NCBI RefSeq assembly: GCF_023223525.1
Contig: NZ_JALPRX010000108.1
Span: 1 to 44,717 of the forward strand
DNA length: 44,717 nt
Reading direction: 5' to 3'
Origin: Roseomonas acroporae
GTDB lineage: Bacteria; Pseudomonadota; Alphaproteobacteria; Acetobacterales; Acetobacteraceae
A model generated the notes under the pieces. It did not search any database. It was not told where the DNA came from and was given only the letters and a program-made list of their open reading frames with translations. Shown here in pieces: positions 1-7,856 of this stretch. Position 1 is the first letter of the stretch, and the number at the start of each line of letters is the position of its first letter. A program made the position numbers and the translations under genes.

Positions 1-40
1 AGCCGTTCCGGCCTGATACAGTCAGGCTGGATCGGCTCTA
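1..40. repeat. Dispersed palindromic repeat, copy 1
   Basis: Positions 1-37 form an imperfect palindrome: the arm AGCCGTTCCGGCCTGA pairs with the other arm at 13 of 16 positions. The reverse complement of the whole unit, including the flanking TAG, recurs at 28979-29019 with one difference seen in the core. It sits just downstream of the ycjF-like gene, whose stop is at 96-98. It may act as a 3'-end hairpin. The window starts inside or at the edge of the repeat, so its outer limit is unknown. Confidence 0.7.
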
Positions 41-95
41 GGCCCGGAACCGGGTGCGGGCTGTCCGTCCGCCGGCGGGCGCGGAAACCTTCCCG

Positions 96-1223
96 CTACG
101 CGCGCGGCACGATGCGGCACGCCTCCGACGCGGCGCGGGCGAGGCGCAGCATGCGGCGCGCCGCGACGGCCGAGCCCGCGGCCGTGCCGACCAGCCCGCC
201 CGCCATCGGGCTGGTCATCACCGCGTCGGCCAGGGTGGTGACGGCGACATCGGTGGCGGCGACGCCGGCGGCATCGAAGGCCACGCGCCGCAGCAGCCGG
301 ACCGTGCCGAGCAGGCCGGGGCGCAGCCCGTGCAGCGCCGCCACCTGCCGCACCAGCCGCACGCCGCGCCAGACCACCAGCACCCCGTCCAGGCCCGGCG
401 AGGGGCTGACCGCCGTCATCGCCAGCACCTGCAGCGCCGCCTCGCGGCCGAGGGCGAGGGAACGCTCGTCCAGCGTGGCGAGCGGGCCGGCCTCCAGCAG
501 GCCGCGCAGCGTGGCGAGGTCGGGCGCGCGGGCCAGCTCGTCGCGCATGCCCTGGGCCGCCTCCACCCCGGAGGCCCAGCGCGCGGCCTCGGCGCGGGCG
601 GCGGCGAGGTCCTGGCGGGCGAAGGCGCGGCGGGCACGTTCCACGCCGCGCAGCGAGAGCAGCCCGTTCACCTCGCGCCAGATCCCGGTCGCGATCAGCC
701 CGTAGCCGGCGAGGGCGACCAGCAGCGTCGCGGCGCCGAGCAGGTCGGAGCGATCGAACTGGGCGGAGACGAAGCCGATCGTCTCCAGCAGCGACAGGCC
801 GAGCAGCAGCACGCCGATGCCGCCGCCGATCAGCGTCAGGGTGGATTCGCGCGGCCGTACCGGCGGGGCGCCGGCCACGCTGCGCTCCCAGGAGAAGTCG
901 AGCCGTTCCGCCGGCTCGTCCTCGTCCAGGAAGACCTGCGGCGGGGCGGCGGGGCCGGGCGGCGGCGCCGGCTCGGCGCTCCGGCGCGGGGTGGCGGGCG
1001 CGGCGGCGGCAGGGCCGGGGCCGGGGCGCCGGGGAGGCGCGGCCGGCGCCGGGGCCTCCGGCGCCACGACCGGCCGCGCGGCAGCCGGCGGCGTCGGCGC
1101 GGGCGACGGGCCCGGCTCGGCAGCCGCCGGCTCCTCCGCCGGCGCCACGCCGGGGGTGGGCAGCAGGTCGAGCCGCTCGGACGGTTCCTCGACCAGGATG
1201 CGCGGGCCTGTCGGTCGGTTCAC
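96..1223 (-). CDS. YcjF-like DUF697 membrane protein
   Basis: The 375-residue product matches the UPF0283/YcjF (TIGR01620, DUF697) type. It has a proline- and alanine-rich disordered N-terminal third (residues about 1-110), then two hydrophobic segments near residues 130-180 (one contains GGGIGVLLLGLSLLETIGFV), then a helical DUF697-like domain ending at residue 375. The family is an inner-membrane protein of unknown role usually encoded beside the YcjX GTPase, and ycjX lies 76 bp upstream here in the same direction, which supports the call. It is probably the last gene of the minus-strand envelope cluster. A dispersed palindrome follows its stop codon. The N-terminal half is low-complexity and gives no domain information, so the exact start is uncertain. 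Confidence 0.8.
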   Translation of the reverse strand: MNRPTGPRILVEEPSERLDLLPTPGVAPAEEPAAAEPGPSPAPTPPAAARPVVAPEAPAPAAPPRRPGPGPAAAAPATPRRSAEPAPPPGPAAPPQVFLDEDEPAERLDFSWERSVAGAPPVRPRESTLTLIGGGIGVLLLGLSLLETIGFVSAQFDRSDLLGAATLLVALAGYGLIATGIWREVNGLLSLRGVERARRAFARQDLAAARAEAARWASGVEAAQGMRDELARAPDLATLRGLLEAGPLATLDERSLALGREAALQVLAMTAVSPSPGLDGVLVVWRGVRLVRQVAALHGLRPGLLGTVRLLRRVAFDAAGVAATDVAVTTLADAVMTSPMAGGLVGTAAGSAVAARRMLRLARAASEACRIVPRA

Positions 1224-1299
1224 GGCGGGTCCTCCGGGGCCAAGGGACAGCGAACGCGCCGGAGGCCATCCCGGTGCCGCCGCGCCGCCGGGTTGCCGG

Positions 1300-2754
1300 C
1301 TACAGCAGGTCGCCGATCAGCGCGCCCAGCAGCGTGTCCATGCCGAGATGCGGCACGCCGGTATTGCCGGCCGGGTCGATCCGGGGCGGCTGGAACACCG
1401 GCATCCGGAAATAGGCATGCTCCCAGAATTCCGCATCGGGTCGGCGCAGCGGCACCTCGCCGGGATAGACGGTGGCGGCGCGGCCGTTCTCCAGCAGCAC
1501 GCCGCGCACGGCGGCCACGGGGCGCGGCGGCCCCTCCGGCTGCGGCAGCGGATAGACCGTGTCCTCGGTGCAGCGCACCGCCGCGATGGCGTGCGCGGCG
1601 CCCCCGTCCGGCGCCGGCAGGGCGTTGGGCGGGGCCACGGTGCCGGTGAGGTCGCGCAGCAGCGAGATCAGCGCCTCGCGCTGCCGGGTCGGCACGTGGT
1701 CGGCCTTGGTGGCGGCGAACACCACCTTCGGCGGGGTGGCACGCAGCCAGTCGAGGCCGAGCCAGTCGAGACGCAGCCAGTCCAGCCAGGAGGCGGTGCC
1801 GCGCAGGCTGGACGAGATCAGCGCCAGCGCCTCGGCCGTGTCGGCGAAGCTGTCCGGGCCGGCATGCAGCGCGCCGAGCACGTCGGCCAGCACCACCTGC
1901 CGGTCGAAGCGGCGCAGGAAGGGGTCGAGGAAGCCGGTGCGCTGGTCCTCGCGGTAGGCGTCGTAGCGGCGGGCGCACAGCTCGGCGAGGCTGCCGGCAT
2001 GCCCGGCCGGCAGGGGGAAGAACCAGAGCAGCGGCGTCTCGCCGCGCGGCCCGGGGTTGAGGAAGCGGCCGGGTTGCAGCAGGTGCAGCCCGTGGCGGTC
2101 GCGGCACTCGATCAGCGCGTCGCGGTAGAGGGTGTAGCCGCGCCGGAACAGCGCGTCGTCGGCCGGGGCGCCGGGCGGCAGCGCGTCGAGGAAGGCGCGG
2201 AAGGGGGCGAAGGCGGCGGCGCGCGGCCCCTGCCCGAGCCGCCGCAGCGTCGCCGCCGACCACTCGGGAAAATCCTGCGCCAGCATGGGCAGGTCGAGCA
2301 GCCACTCGCCCGGATAGTCGAGCAGCTCCAGCGTCACCGTGCGCTGCGGCGAGAGGTGCCGGAACGCCCCGGCCCGCTCGATCACCAGGGTCAGGGCAAA
2401 GGTGGAGAAATCCTCGGTGCGGCTCGGCCAGCGCGGCGGGTCGGCGGCCAGCGCGGCGAGGTGCGCAGCGTGGTCGAAGCGCGGCACCGTCTCGATGCCG
2501 GCGGGCAGGACGCGCACGCCGCGCAGGCGCCCGCCGGCGGCCTTCTCCAGCGCCGGCAGGGTGCGGGCGCCGCTGCCTGCCGCCAGCAGGTTGGCGATCA
2601 GCGAGGTGAGGAACACCGTCTTGCCGGCGCGCGAGAGGCCGGTGACGGCGAGGCGCACCGTCTCCTGCCCGGTGATGGCGCGGGTGAGCGGGTTGTCCAC
2701 CAGCGCCTCGGCGCCCGAGGTCGCGGCGCGCCAGAGCTCGGGCAGCAGGGCCAT
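1300..2754 (-). CDS. YcjX-like P-loop GTPase
   Basis: The 484-residue protein matches the YcjX/DUF463 family of stress-associated P-loop NTPases. A Walker A motif, GLSRAGKT, lies at about residues 38-45 and is followed by VFLTSLIANLL. A family-typical block with LLDYPGEWLLDLP lies near residues 145-160, where the DxxG-type switch is expected. FAATKADHVP near residue 345 resembles the NKxD guanine-specificity motif (here TKAD). The length fits the family (about 465-490). The product is predicted to be cytosolic or membrane-associated and to act with the YcjF-like protein encoded next. It starts 38 bp downstream of the gloA stop, so it may be the distal part of the same transcript. Family function is poorly known; induction by heat or envelope stress is reported for the E. 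coli member. Confidence 0.88.
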   Translation of the reverse strand: MALLPELWRAATSGAEALVDNPLTRAITGQETVRLAVTGLSRAGKTVFLTSLIANLLAAGSGARTLPALEKAAGGRLRGVRVLPAGIETVPRFDHAAHLAALAADPPRWPSRTEDFSTFALTLVIERAGAFRHLSPQRTVTLELLDYPGEWLLDLPMLAQDFPEWSAATLRRLGQGPRAAAFAPFRAFLDALPPGAPADDALFRRGYTLYRDALIECRDRHGLHLLQPGRFLNPGPRGETPLLWFFPLPAGHAGSLAELCARRYDAYREDQRTGFLDPFLRRFDRQVVLADVLGALHAGPDSFADTAEALALISSSLRGTASWLDWLRLDWLGLDWLRATPPKVVFAATKADHVPTRQREALISLLRDLTGTVAPPNALPAPDGGAAHAIAAVRCTEDTVYPLPQPEGPPRPVAAVRGVLLENGRAATVYPGEVPLRRPDAEFWEHAYFRMPVFQPPRIDPAGNTGVPHLGMDTLLGALIGDLL

Positions 2755-2792
2755 GCGCGGCGACTCCGGCCGCCCGTCGGCGTGTCAGCCGT

Positions 2793-3215
2793 TCAGGGCT
2801 GCACCCCGCCGGCGTTCGGCTTGCGCTCGATCAGCTCGATCTTGTAGCCGTCCGGGTCCTCGACGAAGGCGATCACGGTGGTGCCGAACTTCACCGGCCC
2901 CGGCTCGCGCGTCACCTTGCCGCCGGCCGCGCGCACCTTCTCGGCCGCCGCGTGGATGTCGGGCACGCCGAGCGCGATGTGGCCGTAGGCGCCGCCGAGG
3001 TCGTAGTGGTCGACGCCGTAATTGTATGTCAGCTCCAGCTCGGCGGCGCCGGTGGAATTGTCGCCGTAGCCGAGGAAGGCCAGCGTGTACTTGCCGTCCG
3101 GCACGTCGCGGCGGCGCAGCTCGCGCATGCCGAGCGCCTGGGTGTAGAATTCCACGCTGCGGTCGAGGTCGCCGACGCGCAGCATGGTGTGCAGCAGGCT
3201 GAAGCCCTGGCTCAT
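2793..3215 (-). CDS. gloA: Lactoylglutathione lyase (glyoxalase I)
   Basis: This 140-residue protein converts the methylglyoxal-glutathione hemithioacetal to S-lactoylglutathione. All four metal ligands of the GloA family are in place: H9 (SLLHTMLRV), E61 (AAELELTYN), H79 ([11 protein letters not shown]) and E127 (GYKIELIER). Their spacing is close to that of the E. coli enzyme. The reading frame extends upstream to 3377, but the ATG at 3215 is preferred because GAGGGAG lies just upstream and homology begins there; the upstream extension is low-complexity. It sits between lpxI and ycjX, so its place in an envelope cluster looks positional rather than functional. Confidence in the function is high. 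Confidence 0.95.
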   Translation of the reverse strand: MSQGFSLLHTMLRVGDLDRSVEFYTQALGMRELRRRDVPDGKYTLAFLGYGDNSTGAAELELTYNYGVDHYDLGGAYGHIALGVPDIHAAAEKVRAAGGKVTREPGPVKFGTTVIAFVEDPDGYKIELIERKPNAGGVQP

Positions 3216-3243
3216 CGTGGCAACTCCCTCACGGATCCGGAAT

Positions 3244-4098
3244 TCACGCGCCGGCCGCCGGTTCCTGCGCCGGGAAGCGATCCGGCTCGATCGCGACGAC
3301 GAACAGCCCGGCCGCGTCGGCGGCCGCGGCGACGGCGGCACGGTCCACCAGGATGGTGCCGCCCGCCTCGATGGCAATGCCGCGCAGGCCCGCCGCCGCC
3401 GCGCCGCGCACGGTCGTGACGCCGACCGTGGGCAAGTCGACGATGCGGCTCTGGCCGGGCTTGAGCAGCTTCACCAGCACGCCGCCCGGCCCCTCGCGGC
3501 GCAGCGGACCGACCCTCTCCAGCAGCGCATCCGTGCCCTCGACGCCCTCCAGCCCGAGGACGAGGCCCTGCTGCACCACCACCGCCTGGCCGACATCGGC
3601 GGCGGCCAGGGCGCGCTGCACCTCGATGCCGCGGCGTATGTCGGCCGTGGCCGGGGCGTCCGGCACCAGCGCGCCGACCGGGCCGGGCACGGAAAGCAGG
3701 TCCTTGAGCACGTCCTGCGAGGCGACGACCTCGAAGCCCTCCTCGCCCAGGATGCGCACCACGGCGGAAAGCAGCGTGTCGTCGCCGCCCATGGCGGCGC
3801 GGCCGATGCGGGCGATCAGCCCGACCGCGCCGGCATCGGGGCGCAGCGCCAGGAAGGAGGGGCGCTTGACCGCGCCGCTCAGCACTACCTGCCGGCAGCC
3901 ATGGGCGCGCAGCCGCTCCAGGATGCGGCCGGCGGCGCCGATCCGCACCACCTCGTGCGGGTGGCCGGCATAGTCGGCCGGGTCGGCGAAGCCTTCCAGC
4001 GCCAGCACGAAGACCGGCCGGCCGGCGCGGGCGGCGCCGGCGGCCAGGCGGAGCGGCACGCCGCCGCCGCCGGCGATGATGCCGAGCGCCCCGCTCAT
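3244..4098 (-). CDS. lpxI: UDP-2,3-diacylglucosamine pyrophosphatase LpxI
   Basis: The 284-residue protein hydrolyses UDP-2,3-diacylglucosamine to lipid X and UMP in lipid A synthesis; it is the alphaproteobacterial replacement for LpxH. The N-terminus has the typical [15 protein letters not shown], a [12 protein letters not shown] block lies near residue 70, and the C-terminal domain holds [18 protein letters not shown] and [11 protein letters not shown], all characteristic of LpxI/DUF1009. Length agrees with the family (about 270-290). It follows lpxA by 46 bp. The usual next gene in this cluster, lpxB, is not present; gloA follows instead. Confidence 0.93.
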   Translation of the reverse strand: MSGALGIIAGGGGVPLRLAAGAARAGRPVFVLALEGFADPADYAGHPHEVVRIGAAGRILERLRAHGCRQVVLSGAVKRPSFLALRPDAGAVGLIARIGRAAMGGDDTLLSAVVRILGEEGFEVVASQDVLKDLLSVPGPVGALVPDAPATADIRRGIEVQRALAAADVGQAVVVQQGLVLGLEGVEGTDALLERVGPLRREGPGGVLVKLLKPGQSRIVDLPTVGVTTVRGAAAAGLRGIAIEAGGTILVDRAAVAAAADAAGLFVVAIEPDRFPAQEPAAGA

Positions 4099-4144
4099 GC
4101 GCGGGCGGCGCGCCCGGCGGCGGACGCCGCGGCGGGGGCAGGCA

Positions 4145-5002
4145 TCAATCCAGCCCTTCCTTCGCCTCGTCGGCGCCGACCGAGCGGCCGGCGGGCAGCA
4201 GGCCGCGCCGGCTCGGCGTCTGCACGAAGTCGAGGATCTCGTCGGCCAGCGGATCGCCGCGGAAGCGCTCCTCGGCGGCGGCGAGGCGCTGGTTGAAGGC
4301 GCCGGGCTCGCGGTAGAGGGCGCGGAACAGGGCGCGCAGGCCGTGGATCTGCTCGCGCGGGAAGCCGCGTCGCTTGAGGCCGATGATGTTGAGGCCGCGC
4401 AGCCGGGCGTGCGGGCCGAAGGCGGCGCCGAACGGGATCACGTCGCGCGCGACCCCCGACATGCCGCCGATGATCGCCTGCCGGCCGATGCGGGTGAACT
4501 GGTGCACCGCGACGCCGCCGCCGACGAAGGTGGTGTCACCGATCGCGACATGGCCGCCGAGCATGACGTTGTTGGCGAGCATCACGCCGTTGCCGAGCTG
4601 GCAGTCGTGCCCGACATGGGAGACCGCCATCAGCAGGCAGTCCGAGCCGACGCGGGTGACGCCCTCGCCGCCGACGCTGCCGCGGTGCACGGAGGCGTGG
4701 TCGCGCACCACGGTGCGGGGGCCGATCTCCACGCGGGTCGGCTCGCCCTTGTACTTGATGTCCTGGGGCGGCAGGCCGATCGTCGCGAAGGAGAAGACCT
4801 GCACCCCGGCGCCGAGCCGGGTGATGCCGTCGATCACGACATGGGCGCCGAGCACGACGCCCTCCTCCAGCACCACGTCCTTGCCGACGATGGTCCAGGG
4901 GCCGATGCGGCAGTTCGGGCCGATGCGGGCCCCCTCGGCGATCACCGCCTCCGGCGCGATCACGGCCGAGGGGTGGATCAGGGGCGTTTGGGTGTCGAGC
5001 AA
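4145..5002 (-). CDS. lpxA: UDP-N-acetylglucosamine acyltransferase LpxA
   Basis: The 285-residue enzyme transfers a 3-hydroxyacyl chain from ACP to UDP-GlcNAc, the first step of lipid A synthesis, in the cytosol. Hexapeptide repeats forming a left-handed beta-helix run from about residue 8 to 195. The catalytic histidine is expected at H132 in VSHVGHDCQLGN, with H129 also conserved. The C-terminal helical domain starts with RLRGLNIIGLKRRGF. The start codon is TTG at 5000-5002, only 3 bp after the fabZ stop, so translation is probably coupled. No ATG lies near the expected N-terminus. The order fabZ-lpxA-lpxI is standard for alphaproteobacteria. Confidence 0.95.
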   Translation of the reverse strand: MLDTQTPLIHPSAVIAPEAVIAEGARIGPNCRIGPWTIVGKDVVLEEGVVLGAHVVIDGITRLGAGVQVFSFATIGLPPQDIKYKGEPTRVEIGPRTVVRDHASVHRGSVGGEGVTRVGSDCLLMAVSHVGHDCQLGNGVMLANNVMLGGHVAIGDTTFVGGGVAVHQFTRIGRQAIIGGMSGVARDVIPFGAAFGPHARLRGLNIIGLKRRGFPREQIHGLRALFRALYREPGAFNQRLAAAEERFRGDPLADEILDFVQTPSRRGLLPAGRSVGADEAKEGLD

Positions 5003-5005
5003 AAC

Positions 5006-5503
5006 TCAGGGATCCCGGATCATCGCGGAACAGGTCGCCTCGGCGACCACGACGCCGTCGACTCGGGCGACGGCGGAAAGCCTCCATACGGTGCCGCGCG
5101 CGCGCTGCTTCGTCACCTGGATCCGCATCTGGTCGCCCGGCACCACGGGGCGACGGAACTTCGCCTCGTCGATGCTCATGAAGTAGACCAGCTTGCCGGT
5201 GCCGGCCTGGCCCAGCGTCTCCACCACCAGCGCGGCGGCGGTCTGCGCCATGCTCTCGATGATGAGCACGCCCGGCATCACCGGGTGGCCGGGGAAGTGG
5301 CCCTGGAAGAAATTCTCGTTCGCCGTGACGTTCTTGATGCCGACCGCCGACTCGCCCAGGCGCAGCTCGACGATCCGGTCCACCAGCAGGAACGGGTAGC
5401 GGTGCGGGATCGCGCGCATGATGCGCCCGATATCCATCACGTCCGACCCATCGCCCGCCGCGGGAGCTTCCTGCTCCCGCCCGAACTCACCCTCGACAGC
5501 CAT
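5006..5503 (-). CDS. fabZ: 3-hydroxyacyl-ACP dehydratase FabZ
   Basis: A hotdog-fold dehydratase of fatty acid synthesis that also controls the supply of 3-hydroxyacyl-ACP shared with LpxA and LpxD. Catalytic blocks are clear: [14 protein letters not shown] (active histidine) and [20 protein letters not shown] (active glutamate). The frame is open up to 5614, but homology starts near the second half of that extension. I chose the ATG at 5503 (165 aa). The ATG at 5440, starting MDIGRIM, would give 144 aa, closer to the usual 145-155, and has GGGTCGG just upstream, so it is a real alternative. The stop is 3 bp before the lpxA TTG start. A 479-bp stretch without a convincing gene separates it from lpxD. 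Confidence 0.94.
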   Translation of the reverse strand: MAVEGEFGREQEAPAAGDGSDVMDIGRIMRAIPHRYPFLLVDRIVELRLGESAVGIKNVTANENFFQGHFPGHPVMPGVLIIESMAQTAAALVVETLGQAGTGKLVYFMSIDEAKFRRPVVPGDQMRIQVTKQRARGTVWRLSAVARVDGVVVAEATCSAMIRDP

Positions 5504-5982
5504 CGCGACCGGTTCGCCTTTCCACCCCCGGGGGCGTGCCGGCCGCACACGGCAGAACGGCGCCTCCCCCTCGATCCCTTCAAGAACGGGCAGCCCCGCG
5601 GCCACGGACGGCACCGCGCCCCGCCGGACTGCCCGGGGACGGCGGCGGCCGGCCCCGCCGCCCGCCCCGCCCCGGCTTTATCTGGCGCGTGCCGCCGGCC
5701 GCGCGGTATGCCGCGCGGCCCGGGAACGCGCCGGCGCGGCCGCCACGCCTATCGCGCGCCGCAGCCGTGCCGCAACCGTCAAGCTCCATCGCCCAGGCGG
5801 CCGTACCAGACGGCCGCCGTGGATGGGCCATGGGCCGGAGCGCCCGGCCCCGCCGGGTGCTCCCAGAAACATACGCACCTCCGGTGCCGGCTCCCTCGAC
5901 CGCGGCGGGCCGGCCCGTGGCCGTCACGAACGACCACGCCCTTCCGCCGGCTGCGACGCACCGGGCCCGGCGGGCGGGACGG
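5504..5982. other. Gene-free stretch between lpxD and fabZ
   Basis: I see no convincing gene in these 479 bp. One minus-strand ORF at 5678-5872 (64 aa) begins with ATG preceded by GGAGG at good spacing, but its codons (ATA, AGA, GTA, CGA, TTG) do not match the strong G/C third-position bias of the neighbours and its sequence is low-complexity Arg/Ala. A perfect hairpin, CGGGAGC-AGGAA-GCTCCCG on the minus strand, lies at about 5459-5477, just upstream of the alternative fabZ start (inside the chosen reading frame). A TTGACG at about 5776-5781 (minus strand) could be part of a promoter, but no good -10 is placed. Confidence 0.5.
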
Positions 5983-6999
5983 CTACCGCCCGAGCCGCCG
6001 CAACTGGACGATCGTGCGCTTGTACTCCCGTTCGGGACGCGCCGGGGAACCGGCCCAGTCCTGCCGGGCGGGAACGTCCTTCGACACGCCGGCCTGCGCG
6101 CTGATGCGCGCCCCGTCCCCGATGCTGACATGGCCGACGACGCCGGCCTGACCGCCGAGGGTGACGAAGTCGCCGAGCAGGGTGGAGCCGGAGATGCCGA
6201 CCTGGGCCACCAGGACGCACCCCCGTCCGGTGCGGACGTTGTGCCCGATCTGTACCAGGTTGTCGAGGCGCGTGCCGGGACCCAGCACCGTGTCCTGCGC
6301 AGAGCCACGGTCGACGCAGCTGTTGGCGCCGATCTCGACGTGATCGCCGAGCAGGACGCGGCCGAGCTGCGGCACGGTCTCGAAGCCGCCCGTCGGCGTC
6401 ACCGCGAAGCCGAAGCCTTCCTGCCCCACGCGCGCCCCGGGATGCAGCACCACCTCGCGCCCCGCGATGGCATGGCTGATCGAGGCGTGCGCGCCGATGC
6501 GGCAGCCCGGCCCGAGCACCACGCCGCGCCCGACCACGGCATGCGGGCCGAGCACGCAGCCCGCGCCCAGCTCGGCGCCGGATTCCACCACGGCGTAGGG
6601 GCCGATCTCGCAGCCCGCGCCCAGCGACGCATCCGCCGCGATCGCCGCGGTCGGGTGGATCGAGGCGACCGGCGCCGGGGGCGGATGGAACAGCCGCAGC
6701 ACCCGGCACCAGCCGAGATAGGTCTGCGCCGCGAGGATCGCGACGCTGCCCGGCGGCACCTCGGCGGCGAGGTCGGGATGCAGGATCACGGCCCCGGCGC
6801 GGCTGCCGCGCAGCGCCGGCAGGTAGCGGCGGTTGTCGAGGAAGCTGACCTCGTCGGGGCCGGCCGAATGCAGCGGCGCCGCGCCCGCGAAGCGGCGCGT
6901 CGTGTCGGTGCCCGCGGCGACATGGCCGCCGGCGGCGGCCACGACCGCCGCGAGGTCCTGCGGGTGCGGTGCCCCGTGGAAGCGCGGGTCGACCGCCAC
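5983..6999 (-). CDS. lpxD: UDP-3-O-acylglucosamine N-acyltransferase LpxD
   Basis: The 338-residue enzyme adds the second 3-hydroxyacyl chain (N-linked) in lipid A synthesis. The N-terminal uridine-binding domain includes DEVSFLDNRRYLPAL near residues 49-63. A left-handed beta-helix of hexapeptide repeats follows from about residue 110 to 300, with the catalytic region QIGHNVRTGRGCVLVAQVGI. A C-terminal helix contains REYKRTIVQLRRL. The start is GTG at 6997-6999, 3 bp after the skp-like stop, so coupling to the upstream gene is likely. The length is normal for the family. Confidence 0.95.
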   Translation of the reverse strand: MAVDPRFHGAPHPQDLAAVVAAAGGHVAAGTDTTRRFAGAAPLHSAGPDEVSFLDNRRYLPALRGSRAGAVILHPDLAAEVPPGSVAILAAQTYLGWCRVLRLFHPPPAPVASIHPTAAIAADASLGAGCEIGPYAVVESGAELGAGCVLGPHAVVGRGVVLGPGCRIGAHASISHAIAGREVVLHPGARVGQEGFGFAVTPTGGFETVPQLGRVLLGDHVEIGANSCVDRGSAQDTVLGPGTRLDNLVQIGHNVRTGRGCVLVAQVGISGSTLLGDFVTLGGQAGVVGHVSIGDGARISAQAGVSKDVPARQDWAGSPARPEREYKRTIVQLRRLGR

Positions 7000-7002
7000 C
7001 CG

Positions 7003-7836
7003 CTACCGCCGGTTGCCCTGCTGCGCCGGCTGGGCCGGACGCGCCGGCTGGGCCGGCGCGGCGGCCTGCCCTCCCTGACCCGCGGCCTGGGCCGCCGGCG
7101 CGGCCGACTCGGCCGGCAGCGTCACGGTGCGCAGGGCGCGGTTGAACTGGTTCGCCACCTCCTCGGTGAGGTCGAACTGCGGGTCGTTGTAGATCACCAG
7201 CGGCCGCGGCAGGACGAGGTTGACGTTGCGGCTGGCGGCGACCTGGCGGATCACCACGGCGAGGCCCTGCTCGATCTCGACCAGCGCCTGCTGCGCCGCC
7301 TGCTCGATGCCGCGCGAGCGGTCGCGGAAGATGCGCTGGGCGTCGGTGATGCGGTCCTGCAGGTCGCGCTCGCGCTGGCGGAGCTGCTCGGGGGAGAGGG
7401 TGGCGCGGGTGTTGGCGAGCTGCTGCTGCTGCTCGCGCCAGTTCTGCTGCTCGCGCTGCAGGTCCTCGTTGAGCTTCTGCCGGCGGCGCTCGATCTCCTC
7501 GCGCACCTGGTTGAAGGCGGTGGAGACGCGCTGCACCTCGGGCACGTCGACGATGCCGACGACGGCGGCGGGCGGCTGCTGGCCGGGCGGCAGGGCGGGC
7601 GGCGCCTGGCGCTGCGGCTGCGCCTGCTGGGCCGGACGCTGCGGCTGCGCCTGCTGGGCCGGGCGCTGCGGCTGCTGGGCCTGCTGGGCGGGCCGCCCCT
7701 GGCCGCCGCCCTGGTTCGGGATGAACCATTCCTGCTGCTGGGCGCGGGCGGGCACGGCGAGGAGCAGCGGCAGCGCGGCGGCGCCGAGCAGGGCGGCACG
7801 AAGTCTGGCGCCGCTGGGGGCGGTCGAGGGACGCAT
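7003..7836 (-). CDS. skp: OmpH/Skp-family periplasmic chaperone
   Basis: The 277-residue protein has a signal peptide (residues 1-32, LLGAAALPLLLAVPARA then QQQ), a Gln/Pro-rich linker of about 60 residues, and an OmpH domain (about residues 90-230) with a long charged coiled coil rich in Gln, Arg and Glu. Family members are periplasmic holdases that escort outer-membrane proteins to BamA; bamA is immediately upstream (20 bp). The linker contains a 9-residue repeat (RPAQQAQPQ) from three 27-bp DNA units at 7611-7691, and the C-terminus is another Ala/Gln/Pro tail. These make it much longer than the 160-residue E. coli Skp. Domain assignment is firm; chaperone activity is inferred from family and context. 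Confidence 0.87.
   Translation of the reverse strand: MRPSTAPSGARLRAALLGAAALPLLLAVPARAQQQEWFIPNQGGGQGRPAQQAQQPQRPAQQAQPQRPAQQAQPQRQAPPALPPGQQPPAAVVGIVDVPEVQRVSTAFNQVREEIERRRQKLNEDLQREQQNWREQQQQLANTRATLSPEQLRQRERDLQDRITDAQRIFRDRSRGIEQAAQQALVEIEQGLAVVIRQVAASRNVNLVLPRPLVIYNDPQFDLTEEVANQFNRALRTVTLPAESAAPAAQAAGQGGQAAAPAQPARPAQPAQQGNRR
7611..7691. repeat. 27-bp in-frame tandem repeat in skp
   Basis: Three consecutive 27-bp units start at 7611, 7638 and 7665. The first two are nearly identical and the third is degenerate. On the minus strand they encode RPAQQAQPQ-type repeats in the disordered linker between the signal peptide and the chaperone domain. The unit length is a multiple of three, so copy-number change would keep the frame. 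Confidence 0.9.
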
Positions 7837-7856
7837 GAGGTGGGCTTTCCTGGAAT

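Noticed and set aside
817-2847. Long plus-strand ORF opposite ycjF and ycjX.
   Set aside because: A shadow ORF: antisense to two recognised genes, Arg/Gly/Gln-rich and without domain signatures. Similar long antisense frames elsewhere, as at 8436-10241 and 22500-25451, were rejected for the same reason.
5678-5872. Minus-strand ORF of 64 codons with a GGAGG ribosome site between lpxD and fabZ.
   Set aside because: Rare codons, low-complexity Arg/Ala product and no recognisable family; kept only as a note in the gap entry.
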